A stretch of 64,000 bases of DNA from Tolumonas auensis DSM 9187. Its GTDB lineage: Bacteria > Pseudomonadota > Gammaproteobacteria > Enterobacterales > Aeromonadaceae. The position numbers and the translations under genes were made by a program. Shown piece after piece: positions 49,687 to 58,807 of the stretch (the stretch's first letter is position 1; each line of letters opens with the position of its first letter). The notes beneath the pieces were generated by a model that made no database searches, was not told where the DNA came from, and saw nothing but the letters and a program-made list of their open reading frames with translations. The stretch lies in the NCBI RefSeq assembly GCF_000023065.1, contig NC_012691.1, positions 2,710,501 to 2,774,500 on the forward strand, read 5' to 3'.

Positions 49687-51000
49687 ATGGTATCTATCCA
49701 GTCAGATGACAATCAACAGCGCCTGTTAATCTTACCTATTCTGCTGCTGACTTTTGCGCATATGCCGCAAGCCATCATTGCAGGTATTGATTATACCGGA
49801 TACCTCTGGCTGACCATTTTTCAAGGCTTACAACAAGCAGCGCCGCTATTACTGGCGATGGCTCTGGCTATCAGCCGCAGTCGTTATCAATATGACATGC
49901 AGCCATTGAATGCCTGCCTGAGTTATGTGTTACTGGCTAAACTGCTGCATTCGCTGGGCCCGGCAAACATCCCTACCGACATTATTGCCGCACTGCTTAG
50001 TGGCTATGCCGTTGTCTGGGCAACACCGCATACACAAAAAATCCGCTTACCTTCCTGGTTACGGGCTTTCCAGGGGGATGCCGTTGTCCTGCTGTGCAAT
50101 GGTTTCTTCTGTATGCTGCTGGCGCTGCCGGTAGCAGGACTGCTGCATCTGTTCAGTCAGTTCTTACTGCAGAATCATACCGTAGAGCTATTACTCTGGC
50201 TGGAACCGTTATTGCTGTTATCTGGCGGTACAGTACCGCAGTTGCTGGCAACACAGGTGGAATGGCATTCGTTTCTGGCATCACCTTATGTATGGCTGGT
50301 AGTACTCTGTATCTCCTGGATTTTTCAGCGTGCACTGATTGATATTCCCGGCACGAAAATCCAGAAAAAAGTGTTGAATGGCATATTAAGTCTGCTGATG
50401 ATCGCCTCTGGTCAGACTCAGCCGATGTTGCTGTTATTACTACTGTGGGCTCCCCGCCACTGTATTTATATGCTGTTTATTCTTGGCTTTATCAATAACG
50501 GCAGTCACTGGCTACAGCAGGACCAAATTTCCTATGCCAGCATCCCGGATGTCTGGTTTGCCATTCCAATGTCGTTGCTTGGTATTCTGCTGTATGAACT
50601 GCGCGGATACATCAGCCAGCACCCTATCCAGTTTGCCAACGCAGCCATAGCTGTACCCGAAGCGCGTCCGGAAACGGATGAGCCGGATCTGTTACTGGAT
50701 GTGGACTTTCTGACCATCAGCTATCTCAAAGCCATGGGTGGGTTGGGTAATCTGGTTGCACTACGGGCCGATCTGACCCGATTGATTATCGATGTGGAAA
50801 CGGTAGCTGATTTGGATCGGGATCGCCTGCATCGCCTTGGTGTCATGTCAATCAAGACAGTTTCTACACAACGGGCAGAGTTATTAACCGGCCCTATCGC
50901 ACTGACGCTGGAAAGCCGGATCCATAATCTGGCTAAACGCCAATCCCTGGATTTGACGCCGAGAGAGATTCATCCGCTGATGCCATTCCGGCTGGACTAG
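49687..51000 (+). CDS. degenerate glucose-family PTS EIICB-like membrane protein
   Basis: A 437-residue membrane protein. Residues 10-310 form about nine hydrophobic segments following the order of the glucose-type EIIC domain (for instance IIAALLSGYAVV...KIRLPSWLRAFQGDAVV against the PtsG region of the same kind). Residues 341-420 read as an EIIB domain: AMGGLGNLVALRADLTRLII aligns with the NLDACITRLRV type motif of PtsG. The phosphorylated Cys is replaced by Asp362, and the sugar-site GITEP reads GQTQP (242-246). It therefore cannot carry out normal PTS phosphotransfer. Function unknown; a sensory or regulatory role is possible. Own promoter region after the accC terminator; prmA follows. 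Confidence 0.7.
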   Translation: MVSIQSDDNQQRLLILPILLLTFAHMPQAIIAGIDYTGYLWLTIFQGLQQAAPLLLAMALAISRSRYQYDMQPLNACLSYVLLAKLLHSLGPANIPTDIIAALLSGYAVVWATPHTQKIRLPSWLRAFQGDAVVLLCNGFFCMLLALPVAGLLHLFSQFLLQNHTVELLLWLEPLLLLSGGTVPQLLATQVEWHSFLASPYVWLVVLCISWIFQRALIDIPGTKIQKKVLNGILSLLMIASGQTQPMLLLLLLWAPRHCIYMLFILGFINNGSHWLQQDQISYASIPDVWFAIPMSLLGILLYELRGYISQHPIQFANAAIAVPEARPETDEPDLLLDVDFLTISYLKAMGGLGNLVALRADLTRLIIDVETVADLDRDRLHRLGVMSIKTVSTQRAELLTGPIALTLESRIHNLAKRQSLDLTPREIHPLMPFRLD

Positions 51001-51084
51001 TTTCATCCGGTAGAAAAGATGATTCAATCCGTTCACCGGCGAGTGTTAGAATAGCCCTCTTTCTTTGTAACCTGATGTATTGCC

Positions 51085-51963
51085 ATGCCCTGGATCCAAA
51101 TCAAAATCAATGCCACCGCCAAGACCGCCAATAAAGTCAGCAACATGCTGATGGGACTTGGTGCGCAGGCCGTCACCTACATGGACGCACAGGATACACC
51201 TGTCTATGAACCCTTGCCGGGCGAAACCAAATTGTGGGGTGATACCCGCTGCATTGGTCTGTTCGATGCAGAAGTGGATCCGGCACCGATCGTGGCGTTC
51301 TTCCAGCAACATTTTGGCGAAGATGTCCCCTATCAGGTTGAACTGCTGGAAGACAAAGACTGGGTGCGTGAGTGGATGGAACATTTCCAGCCGATGCAAT
51401 TTGGCGAGCGCCTGTGGATCTGCCCGAGCTGGCGTGATGTGCCTGACCCAACGGCAGTAAATGTACTGCTGGATCCGGGTCTGGCGTTTGGTACCGGTAC
51501 ACACCCAACCACGGCACTTTGTCTGCAATGGCTGGACAGTCTGGATCTGAAAGGCAAGACGCTGGTCGATTTTGGCTGCGGCTCCGGCATTCTGGCGATT
51601 GCTGCGCTGAAACTGGGTGCGGAACGTGTGATCGGTATTGATATTGATCCTCAGGCGATTGAAGCCAGCCGTGACAATGCGCAACGTAATGGCGTCAGCG
51701 ACCAGCTTGAACTGTATCTGCCGGAAGATCAGCCGAAGAATTTCCAGGCTGATATCGTGGTGGCGAATATTCTCGCCGGCCCGCTGCGTGAGCTGTCCGG
51801 ACTGATCAGTGGTCTGGTGAAACCGCATGGTCTGATGGCGATTTCCGGTATTCTGGAAAGTCAGGCACCGGAGCTACTGGAGGTTTACAGCCAGTGGTTT
51901 GCGATGAATCCGGCAACGGAACGTGAAGAGTGGTGCCGTCTTGATGGAATCAAGAAAGGGTAA
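51085..51963 (+). CDS. prmA: ribosomal protein L11 methyltransferase
   Basis: A 292-residue SAM-dependent enzyme that trimethylates L11. The N-terminal L11-recognition domain (1-60) is followed by the methyltransferase domain with [13 protein letters not shown] and [19 protein letters not shown]; the NPPY-like motif reads [10 protein letters not shown]. Complete and typical. Confidence 0.96.
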   Translation: MPWIQIKINATAKTANKVSNMLMGLGAQAVTYMDAQDTPVYEPLPGETKLWGDTRCIGLFDAEVDPAPIVAFFQQHFGEDVPYQVELLEDKDWVREWMEHFQPMQFGERLWICPSWRDVPDPTAVNVLLDPGLAFGTGTHPTTALCLQWLDSLDLKGKTLVDFGCGSGILAIAALKLGAERVIGIDIDPQAIEASRDNAQRNGVSDQLELYLPEDQPKNFQADIVVANILAGPLRELSGLISGLVKPHGLMAISGILESQAPELLEVYSQWFAMNPATEREEWCRLDGIKKG

Positions 51964-52073
51964 TCACGACTGATCAGTCCGGTATTTATCTGATCTTGTT
52001 AGCGAAACGATTTGGCAAGGATTTTCATCAGAAAATACAAGCATTTTTTTCACTCTACGCTCAATTTCTAACC

Positions 52074-52102
52074 TTTTCAGCGTGGTGAAAAAGCCGTAAG
52101 AT
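52074..52102 (+). promoter_or_regulatory. dusB-fis promoter
   Basis: TTTTCA (52074-52079), 17-base spacer, TAAGAT (52097-52102), then the G+C-rich discriminator ACGCGCCC. This layout fits a growth-rate and stringent-controlled fis promoter. Confidence 0.55.
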
Positions 52103-52132
52103 ACGCGCCCTCAAGCTTAGGGTGCGAACGTC

Positions 52133-53101
52133 ATGCAAATTGGACCTTATTCGTTACCAGCCCCGGTGATCGTTGCACCGATGGCCGGTGTTTCAGACCA
52201 GCCCTTCAGGCAGTTGTGTCTGCGAATGGGAGCCGGTATGGCGGTCTCTGAGATGATGTCGGCAAACCCGGATACCTGGGATACCGATAAATCGCTTAAG
52301 CGAATGTATTTGGCTGATGAGCCGGGCATACGCGCTGTGCAGATCGTGGGTTCAGAACCGGAATGGATGGCTGATGCCGCCCGCCGCTCTGTCTCCGAAG
52401 GGGCACAGATTGTCGATATCAATATGGGGTGTCCCGCCAAAAAGATTAATCGTCGTTTGGCCGGTTCAGCCCTGCTGCAAGACCCCGCGCTGGTGCGCGA
52501 GATCCTGCAAACCGTAGTAGCTGCTGTGGATGTTCCTGTCACCCTGAAGATTAGAACCGGATGGGATACGGAACATCGCAATGGGCTGGAAATTGCTGAA
52601 ATAGCTGAATCCTGTGGTGTTCAGGCACTGACTGTTCACGGGCGTACCCGTGCGTGTTTATTCAATGGTCAGGCGGAATACGATACGATCCGGGCTATAA
52701 AACAGCATATCTCTATTCCTGTGGTTGCTAACGGAGATATCGATACTCCTCAGAAAGCGCAGGCTGTACTGGAGTACACCGGTGCCGATGCCATCATGAT
52801 TGGGCGAGCTGCACAAGGACAACCCTGGTTGTTTAGCCGCATTCGCCATTTCCTGACGCACGGTTCAGATCTGCCATCGCCGGAATGGGATGCGGTCAGA
52901 ATCATAGTGCTGGAACATGTTGCAGCTTTGCATCAGTTCTACGGCGAATACAAAGGAGTGCGTTTTGCCAGAAAACATGTTGCCTGGTATCTGGAGAGAT
53001 ATGGGTCAGCAAAGCATTTCCGCAGAGGTTTCAATGCGCTGACAAGTGCTGAAGAGCAACTTGACGCATTGGAACTGTTTTTTAGTAACGCAATTGCATA
53101 A
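52133..53101 (+). CDS. dusB: tRNA-dihydrouridine synthase B
   Basis: An FMN enzyme reducing uridine in the tRNA D-loop. 322 residues; starts IGPYSLPAPVIVAPMAGVSDQPFR, catalytic Cys in DINMGCPAKK, then TLKIRTGWD, VHGRTR and VANGDIDTPQKA with IGRAAQGQPW. Position directly upstream of fis identifies it as DusB rather than DusA or DusC. Confidence 0.96.
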   Translation: MQIGPYSLPAPVIVAPMAGVSDQPFRQLCLRMGAGMAVSEMMSANPDTWDTDKSLKRMYLADEPGIRAVQIVGSEPEWMADAARRSVSEGAQIVDINMGCPAKKINRRLAGSALLQDPALVREILQTVVAAVDVPVTLKIRTGWDTEHRNGLEIAEIAESCGVQALTVHGRTRACLFNGQAEYDTIRAIKQHISIPVVANGDIDTPQKAQAVLEYTGADAIMIGRAAQGQPWLFSRIRHFLTHGSDLPSPEWDAVRIIVLEHVAALHQFYGEYKGVRFARKHVAWYLERYGSAKHFRRGFNALTSAEEQLDALELFFSNAIA

Positions 53102-53119
53102 TGAAGAGCAGAAAAAATT

Positions 53120-53419
53120 ATGTTGGATCAAACCCTGACTTCTGAGGCACTGGTAACCACCGTCACTCACGCACAAACTCATCAACCTGTTCAGCGTCCA
53201 TTGCGTGACTCCGTACAACAGGCTTTACGTAACTATCTGGCTCAATTAAACGGCCAGGACGTCGCTGAACTGTACGATATGGTTCTGAGTGAAGTTGAAG
53301 CACCAATGCTCGACATTATCATGCAGTACACCCGTGGTAATCAGACCCGAGCTGCAATCATGATGGGTATCAACCGCGGTACACTGCGCAAGAAACTGAA
53401 AAAATACGGCATGAACTAG
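53120..53419 (+). CDS. fis: DNA-binding protein Fis
   Basis: A 99-residue nucleoid protein (98 in E. coli). The C-terminal [23 protein letters not shown] is nearly invariant; the N-terminal beta-hairpin region differs, as usual outside Enterobacterales. Lies 18 bases after dusB; a terminator follows. Confidence 0.98.
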   Translation: MLDQTLTSEALVTTVTHAQTHQPVQRPLRDSVQQALRNYLAQLNGQDVAELYDMVLSEVEAPMLDIIMQYTRGNQTRAAIMMGINRGTLRKKLKKYGMN

Positions 53420-53444
53420 TAGCTCTTCGCTAATTCATTGAAAT

Positions 53445-53479
53445 AAAAGGCGTTTTCCTTATTGGTTTACGCCTTTTTT
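53445..53479 (+). terminator. terminator after fis
   Basis: AAAAGGCGT and ACGCCTTTT pair around a 15-base loop, followed by TTT. Confidence 0.82.
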
Positions 53480-53667
53480 CATTTCAGTGATACATCATCA
53501 AGCTTGTCACTCTAATTGAGTCCGATTTTCAAAAAAACGCCATACTAATCCCAACAAAAACCATGAGGCCATACCCTAATCTTGAAATGCCTTCTCGCTC
53601 CATTTGCCGGGTAAAAAAGATCAATATGGGCCGTATTGCCCACATTTTTCTGTCATGAACGATCTTC
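53480..53667 (+). other. intergenic region with a terminator-like hairpin
   Basis: No gene seen. TGGGC CGTATT GCCCA followed by CATTTTTC (53627-53650) resembles a weak Rho-independent terminator on the plus strand, although fis already has one. It could end a short transcript starting after fis; no strong promoter is visible. Confidence 0.3.
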
Positions 53668-53706
53668 TTGTCATTTTATTGTCATAAAAACTTCATTTTG
53701 TATACT
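53668..53706 (+). promoter_or_regulatory. Pho box and -10 of the phosphoethanolamine transferase gene
   Basis: TTGTCAT (53668-53674), 4 bases, TTGTCAT (53679-53685), 4 bases, ACTTCAT (53690-53696): three half-sites at an exact 11-base period, as in PhoB boxes (consensus CTGTCAT-N4-CTGTCAT). TATACT at 53701-53706 is a good -10, placed about 15 bases after the two strong half-sites as PhoB-activated promoters require. The start codon lies 92 bases downstream. Confidence 0.7.
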
Positions 53707-53798
53707 GCGTCACAGGAATAAAGGCTCCGCTCCAGGGCTTCTTAGCATAAGCTGCGCGGCAGTCATGTATATCGTTCACACTCCATCCAGAAAATCAG

Positions 53799-55421
53799 AT
53801 GAATTTTATAAACTTAACCTTACGACAGGTTGTCTCTTATTCCCGTGTACAGGAATTTTTGAGCTGGCACTCAGGAATTTTGTTCCTGCTGGCCTTGCTG
53901 ATTAATATTTCGCTTGGCTACGAATTGCATGTGCTGGATGCGGTGGGTTTCTTTTGCTTCTTATGTTTGCTGAAAAGGCTGTCTTGGCGCGCATTCAAAT
54001 ACATACTGATTGTCAGCTCTCTGGTAGCTGCCTGTTATTTCCCGTTTGGCCGTACTTACGGAGCCCCGAACTTCAATAGCATTCTTTCACTTTACTCTTC
54101 CAACCCGGGAGAGGCTGGTGAGATACTGCGGGTTTTCCCTCTCTGGTACTATCTGGTTTCCTTGGGGATTCTGGGGTTTGCCTTGCTGCTGCTGAAGCGC
54201 CCGGTCCGACTTTTCCCGCGTTGGTCAGGTCATCATTCTTCGTTGTTGACAGTGTTTTTGGTTATCTCGCTGGTGGTACCGCTGAAAGTTTTTTATACCG
54301 AAGGCACGTTTTCTTTGCTGAATGCCAGCTATCCGGTGTTCCGTTTTGTAAAAGACATCACCTTGATTAATATGACCGTGAATGCCGAACACCAGCGTAT
54401 GCAGGATCTGGCCACCTTGCAGGATAACTGGCATGTCATTGCCGTAAAACCTGCGCATCAGGTGTATGTGGTGGTGATAGGCGAAAGTGTTCGGCGTGAT
54501 GCCATGGGCGCATTTGGCGGCCAGTGGGATAACACCCCTTTCGTTAGCCATGTGAACGGCGTACTGTTCCAGAATTATCTGTCTGCAGCTTCATCAACCC
54601 AGCAATCTTTGGGGCTGACGCTGACGCTGGTTGGAAAGGATGAACAGCCTCAATACCAGAATAATATTGTCACACTGGCAAAACGCGCCGGATTCCATAC
54701 CTACTGGTTCTCTAACCAAGGACAGCTGGGAAATTACGATACTGCTATCGCCAGCATCGCCAAGCGGGCAGATAACGTCCATTTTCTGAAAAACGGTAAT
54801 TTCTTTTCGCAGGATACCCAGGACACGGACCTTTTGAAATTTACCAATGATGCGCTGAGCGAAAACTCCGAAGCACCCAAGCTGATTGTTTATCATCTGA
54901 TCGGATCTCATCCGAAAGCCTGTGAACGTACCCATCATCAGTATGCGACGTTTGTGAATAACGAAGAAGTCTCCTGCTACCTGCACAGCATCACACAGAC
55001 CGACAGTTTTCTGGCCTCGCTGCACCAGCAGTTGCAAAACAGTGGCAAGGATTTTTCGATGATCTATTTTTCCGATCATGGCTTAGCCTTCAACGAGCGT
55101 GGTTCGCAGTCTGAATACTTGTCACACAACGACCAGTATCAGCAAAACTATCAAGTGCCGATGTTTATTACTTCCAGCGGGGATACTCACCAGCGTGTGA
55201 TCAAGACGGTGCGTTCAGCTAACGATTTCATGTCATTGTTTGCTGAATGGAGCGGGATCCGCAGCCGGGAAGTTGTGCCTAAATATCACTTCATTTCGGA
55301 GCAACCGGCTCCGCCTGCCTATGTCACCAACTTCACTCCGAATCGGGTGGATTACAATAAACTACCGCAGGATCCCTTTGTTTCTCGTTCTAATGCTCCG
55401 TCACGTACGGCACTGCGTTAA
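53799..55421 (+). CDS. sulfatase-family phosphoethanolamine transferase
   Basis: A 540-residue inner-membrane enzyme. Five hydrophobic segments (about 25-175) precede a periplasmic sulfatase-fold domain. Metal and catalytic motifs: VIGESVRRDAMGAFGG (Glu ligand), SAASSTQQS (nucleophilic Thr), YFSDHGLAF (Asp-His) and YLSHND. The GESVRRD form is closer to OpgE/EptC-like members than to EptA/MCR, so the acceptor (periplasmic glucan, LPS core or lipid A) is not settled. A Pho box upstream suggests induction in phosphate starvation. No strong ribosome-binding site is seen at ATG 53799. Confidence 0.88.
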   Translation: MNFINLTLRQVVSYSRVQEFLSWHSGILFLLALLINISLGYELHVLDAVGFFCFLCLLKRLSWRAFKYILIVSSLVAACYFPFGRTYGAPNFNSILSLYSSNPGEAGEILRVFPLWYYLVSLGILGFALLLLKRPVRLFPRWSGHHSSLLTVFLVISLVVPLKVFYTEGTFSLLNASYPVFRFVKDITLINMTVNAEHQRMQDLATLQDNWHVIAVKPAHQVYVVVIGESVRRDAMGAFGGQWDNTPFVSHVNGVLFQNYLSAASSTQQSLGLTLTLVGKDEQPQYQNNIVTLAKRAGFHTYWFSNQGQLGNYDTAIASIAKRADNVHFLKNGNFFSQDTQDTDLLKFTNDALSENSEAPKLIVYHLIGSHPKACERTHHQYATFVNNEEVSCYLHSITQTDSFLASLHQQLQNSGKDFSMIYFSDHGLAFNERGSQSEYLSHNDQYQQNYQVPMFITSSGDTHQRVIKTVRSANDFMSLFAEWSGIRSREVVPKYHFISEQPAPPAYVTNFTPNRVDYNKLPQDPFVSRSNAPSRTALR

Positions 55422-55426
55422 AACTG

Positions 55427-55516
55427 TCAGGTTGGTAAAAATAACGGTCCTGCTATCAGCAGGAATAATGCAGAAAAGTACTTGCGCAGTCTTCCGCGGA
55501 TTTTTATCTTGTTCAT
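55427..55516 (-). CDS. possible 29-residue membrane micropeptide
   Basis: A minus-strand frame of 29 residues: basic start MNKIKIRGRLRKYF followed by a hydrophobic segment SALFLLIAGPLFLPT. The charge pattern is that of a small inner-membrane peptide. The ribosome-binding site is weak, and it sits antisense between two plus-strand genes, so it may be chance. Confidence 0.25.
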   Translation of the reverse strand: MNKIKIRGRLRKYFSALFLLIAGPLFLPT

Positions 55517-55560
55517 CTCTTATCTCTAACGGGCGCACTTAATCTTCCCGGGAACCATCT

Positions 55561-57012
55561 ATGTTAACTATCCGCAACGCAGTCTTTCCCATTAGTACGC
55601 ATAAAAAACTGACTATTACTGATTTTCAGCTATCCCCCGGCGAGTGTTGTACCGTCATCGGTAACAACGGTAGCGGCAAGACCGTGATGGCGCGTGCACT
55701 GAATCAGGAAATAATGGCTGAATCCGGAGCATGTGTTTTTGACTGTCGCTCAGAGCTGGTCTCTTTTGAAAAGCAGCTCAAGCTGTATGACGATGAGTGG
55801 CAGCGGATCAATACCGATATGCTGAGTGCGGAAGAAGAGATAGCCACGACCACTGCCGCGATTATTCAGCTCAACCGGAATGATGAAGCTTATTGCCGCG
55901 AGCTGGCGCAACAATTTGGTATTACCCATCTGCTGGAACAATCATTTACCGCGTTATCCAGCGGAGAAGGTCGCAAAGTGCTGCTGGCGCAGGCACTGAT
56001 GTCAAAACCGCAGTTGCTGATTCTGGATGAACCGTTTGATGGGCTGGATGTGCAGGCCCGCGCCCGGCTGATGACCATATTAGAGCAGTTACTGCAAAGT
56101 GGCATGGCACTGGCGCTGATTGTTAATCGCCTGGATGAAATCCCGTCATTTGCGCAAAAAATGGGTTGGATACTGGATTGCCAGTTTACGGAATTACATA
56201 ACCGGAATGCGTTCTTTGCCGATCCGCTAACGCAGCAATTGCTGCACTGTGCTTCAGAGCAGAAAGTCATCTTACCGCCACCATTGCAATCATCTGCCAG
56301 TCCTGAACTCAGCGATCCGATTATTGACCTGCAGCAGATAAACGTCAGTTATGGTGAGCGCACCATATTGCATGAGCTGAGCTGGCAGATTAATCGTGGC
56401 GAACACTGGCATATCGCCGGTCCGAACGGCTGCGGGAAAACCACATTGCTGCACCTTATCACCGGTGATCATCCGCAATGTTATAGTAACCATGTGACGT
56501 TATTTGGTAAGCGGCGGGGATCGGGTGAAAGTATCTGGGACATAAAACAGAAAATGGGCATAGTCAGCCCTGCCCTGCATATGTCTTACCGTGTCGCCGG
56601 AACACCGCTGACGGTCATTCTTTCCGGTTTTTATGACTCTATCGGGCTATATCAGCAACCCGGCGATCAGGAGCTGGCGCTGGCCCGGCAATGGCTGAAA
56701 TTACTCGGGATGGAGAAACTGGAGCAAACCTCATTTCTCCAGCTCTCTTACGGTCAGCAACGCCTGCTTTTAATTGCCCGGGCGATGGTCAAGCATCCGC
56801 CGCTGTTGATCCTTGATGAGCCCTTACAAGGGCTGGATAGTCTGAACCGGCATCTGGTCCTGCAGTATATTGATCGGCTGGTAGCACATAGCAAAAGCCA
56901 GTTGCTGTATGTTTCGCATCATGCGGAAGATGTCCCGCAGTGCATGACGCACCGCCTGCAATTTATTGCCAAAGCGAATGATGGCTATGACTATGAACAA
57001 ACCCGTCTATAA
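55561..57012 (+). CDS. modF: molybdate-type ABC ATPase ModF
   Basis: A 483-residue protein with two ABC ATPase domains and no membrane segments. Domain 1: GNNGSGKTVMA, LSSGEGRKVL, LLILDEPFDGLD; domain 2: GPNGCGKTTLL, LSYGQQRLLLIA, LLILDEPLQGLD. Length and the GEGRK form of the first signature match ModF (photorepair protein PhrA), whose exact role is unclear. No modABC genes are nearby. Confidence 0.88.
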   Translation: MLTIRNAVFPISTHKKLTITDFQLSPGECCTVIGNNGSGKTVMARALNQEIMAESGACVFDCRSELVSFEKQLKLYDDEWQRINTDMLSAEEEIATTTAAIIQLNRNDEAYCRELAQQFGITHLLEQSFTALSSGEGRKVLLAQALMSKPQLLILDEPFDGLDVQARARLMTILEQLLQSGMALALIVNRLDEIPSFAQKMGWILDCQFTELHNRNAFFADPLTQQLLHCASEQKVILPPPLQSSASPELSDPIIDLQQINVSYGERTILHELSWQINRGEHWHIAGPNGCGKTTLLHLITGDHPQCYSNHVTLFGKRRGSGESIWDIKQKMGIVSPALHMSYRVAGTPLTVILSGFYDSIGLYQQPGDQELALARQWLKLLGMEKLEQTSFLQLSYGQQRLLLIARAMVKHPPLLILDEPLQGLDSLNRHLVLQYIDRLVAHSKSQLLYVSHHAEDVPQCMTHRLQFIAKANDGYDYEQTRL

Positions 57013-57013
57013 G

Positions 57014-57496
57014 TCAGACGAGCTTTTTCTGCCAGAATAATGCGTGACCTTGTGCCGGATCGAGTTCGTATCCGGCAAAGCCGCAACGCAGATAAGTTTG
57101 TTGCGCAGTCTGATTGCCTGAGAGCACTTCCAGCGTCAGCTTACAGCAATCGCGTTCACGGGCGATTTGCTCCACATGCTGTAATAACGAGGTCGCGATC
57201 CCCTGCCCCCGGAATGCCGGGACTACAGCCAGATCATGCACATTAATCAGCGGACGGGCAGCGAAGGTAGATACTGTCTGGAAGGCATTCAGTAGCCCTG
57301 CCGGCTGGCCATCCTGATAAGCGAGCAACGAGATGGCTGCAGAGCACTGTTGTAACATTTGCGGTAGTTGCTGACGACATTCAGCAGACAGTGGTTCGGC
57401 GCCACCCATTGGGTCCTGCGCATAAAGATCCAGCAATAACAGCAGATCCGACATCTGTTGTTGATTATAATAATCGGCAGTTACTATGGTTAACAT
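57014..57496 (-). CDS. GNAT-family N-acetyltransferase
   Basis: A 160-residue acetyltransferase with the acetyl-CoA loop VVPAFRGQGIATSLLQH (about residues 92-108), a preceding HDLAV strand and the C-terminal AQQTYLRCGFAGYELD. Substrate unknown. Convergent with modF, whose stop is one base away. Confidence 0.9.
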   Translation of the reverse strand: MLTIVTADYYNQQQMSDLLLLLDLYAQDPMGGAEPLSAECRQQLPQMLQQCSAAISLLAYQDGQPAGLLNAFQTVSTFAARPLINVHDLAVVPAFRGQGIATSLLQHVEQIARERDCCKLTLEVLSGNQTAQQTYLRCGFAGYELDPAQGHALFWQKKLV

Positions 57497-57616
57497 GACT
57501 TATCCTCAGAACAAATTCTGTTTTTGAAGTTGACACAATTTGCCATACATTTCACATAAATTTGTGACGATTTATACTTAATGTGAATCTGCCAAAAGGC
57601 GATTTGGAGAGCTTCT

Positions 57617-58117
57617 ATGAAATACCGTCGGATCATATCGTTGTTTATGGTTGCTGCGCTGTTACCCCTGACGCAGGCCCAGGCCAGACCTCATTTTGAC
57701 GGTCGGGGAGATGATGATGACCGCAGAGAACACCACCATCGTCACCGGGATCATGGCCGGGTTTATTACCCGGGGCCTGTTCGTGTCTATCCGGGACCCG
57801 TTTATGCCCATGCTCCGGCTCGTTACAACATCATGCCACCGGGATACAAAACCGTCATTGCTGCCGGGGTGACTTATTTTGTACTGAATGAGCTCTGGTA
57901 CCGCATGCATGGCGGCGCCTATGAACAGGTCCAGGCACCGGCCAGCAGCAATGTCACCATTATTAATAATGGGGCAACGACCACAACCATCGCGAATACC
58001 GGCTCAGTCATGAATGTCATTGATGTGAATGGCAGCCGTTATTATACGCAGAACGGACGATTTTACCGTCGCACACCAGATGGCCAGTATCTGGAAGTTG
58101 CACCACCCAGTTATTAA
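57617..58117 (+). CDS. His-rich secreted protein (DUF6515-like)
   Basis: A 166-residue exported protein. Signal peptide 1-23 (cleavage near QAQA-RP), then an Asp/His/Arg-rich stretch (28-46, HHHRHRDH), a Tyr/Pro-rich part with repeated YPGPV, the conserved PPGYKTVIAAGVTYFVLN, and a C-terminal YTQNGRFYRRTPDGQYLEVAPP strand pair. The last two are typical of DUF6515 proteins. The His cluster might bind metal. Function unknown. Own promoter region. Confidence 0.75.
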   Translation: MKYRRIISLFMVAALLPLTQAQARPHFDGRGDDDDRREHHHRHRDHGRVYYPGPVRVYPGPVYAHAPARYNIMPPGYKTVIAAGVTYFVLNELWYRMHGGAYEQVQAPASSNVTIINNGATTTTIANTGSVMNVIDVNGSRYYTQNGRFYRRTPDGQYLEVAPPSY

Positions 58118-58202
58118 TCGGCGCTGTTGTATGCAAATCTCAGATCACGCTGAGCCAGGCCAGCCAATAACGGTTCTCTGCAATACAGCATAAAAAGAAC
58201 CG

Positions 58203-58805
58203 TTATTGCGCCCAGCGCGGAGAGATGGATTGCTGTATTTGCAGATGATCCAGAATGCGGGCCACCATAAAGTTAACCAGTTCATCGATACTGGCCGGCT
58301 TATGATAGAAGCCGGGAGAAGCAGGCAATATTGTTGCCCCCAGCTGAGTGAGCTTCAGCATATTCTCCAGATGAATCGCAGAGTACGGTGTTTCGCGGGG
58401 CACCAGCAGCAAATGACCGCGCTCTTTCAGCACGACATCAGCCGCACGTTCAATCAGATTATCCGACAGGCCATGTGTAATGGCCGCTAAGGTACCCATT
58501 GAGCAGGGGCAGATCACCATCTGCTTCGGGGCCGCAGAACCGGATGCGACCGGTGAAAACCAGTCATCACGTCCGTAAACACGCAGCTGATTTTCATCAC
58601 AGCCATAGTGCCGTATTAAATATTGCTGACAGGCCAGCGGTTCAGGCGGCCATATCAGATCCAGTTCGGTAGTCAGCACGACTCTGGCTGCCGATGACAT
58701 CAGCAGATGCACCTGACAGCCAGCCTGAAGTAATTGCTCCAGCAGACGAACACCATAGATGGCCCCGGATGCGCCGGTAATGGCTAACGTGATCGCCTGT
58801 GTCAT
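58203..58805 (-). CDS. ubiX: flavin prenyltransferase UbiX
   Basis: Makes prenylated FMN for UbiD decarboxylase in ubiquinone synthesis. 200 residues; [17 protein letters not shown] at the N-terminus, [12 protein letters not shown] and [17 protein letters not shown] are hallmarks. Starts 2 bases after the mpl stop, so co-transcribed with it. Confidence 0.95.
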   Translation of the reverse strand: MTQAITLAITGASGAIYGVRLLEQLLQAGCQVHLLMSSAARVVLTTELDLIWPPEPLACQQYLIRHYGCDENQLRVYGRDDWFSPVASGSAAPKQMVICPCSMGTLAAITHGLSDNLIERAADVVLKERGHLLLVPRETPYSAIHLENMLKLTQLGATILPASPGFYHKPASIDELVNFMVARILDHLQIQQSISPRWAQ

Positions 58806-58807
58806 GT

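Noticed and set aside
53636-53905. 89-codon frame starting upstream of the transferase gene
   Set aside because: It overlaps the Pho box and the start of the transferase in another frame, with no family resemblance.
57552-57567. TCACA-N6-TGTGA upstream of the His-rich protein gene
   Set aside because: It looks like a CRP site but the half-sites are in the reversed order (CRP needs TGTGA-N6-TCACA).
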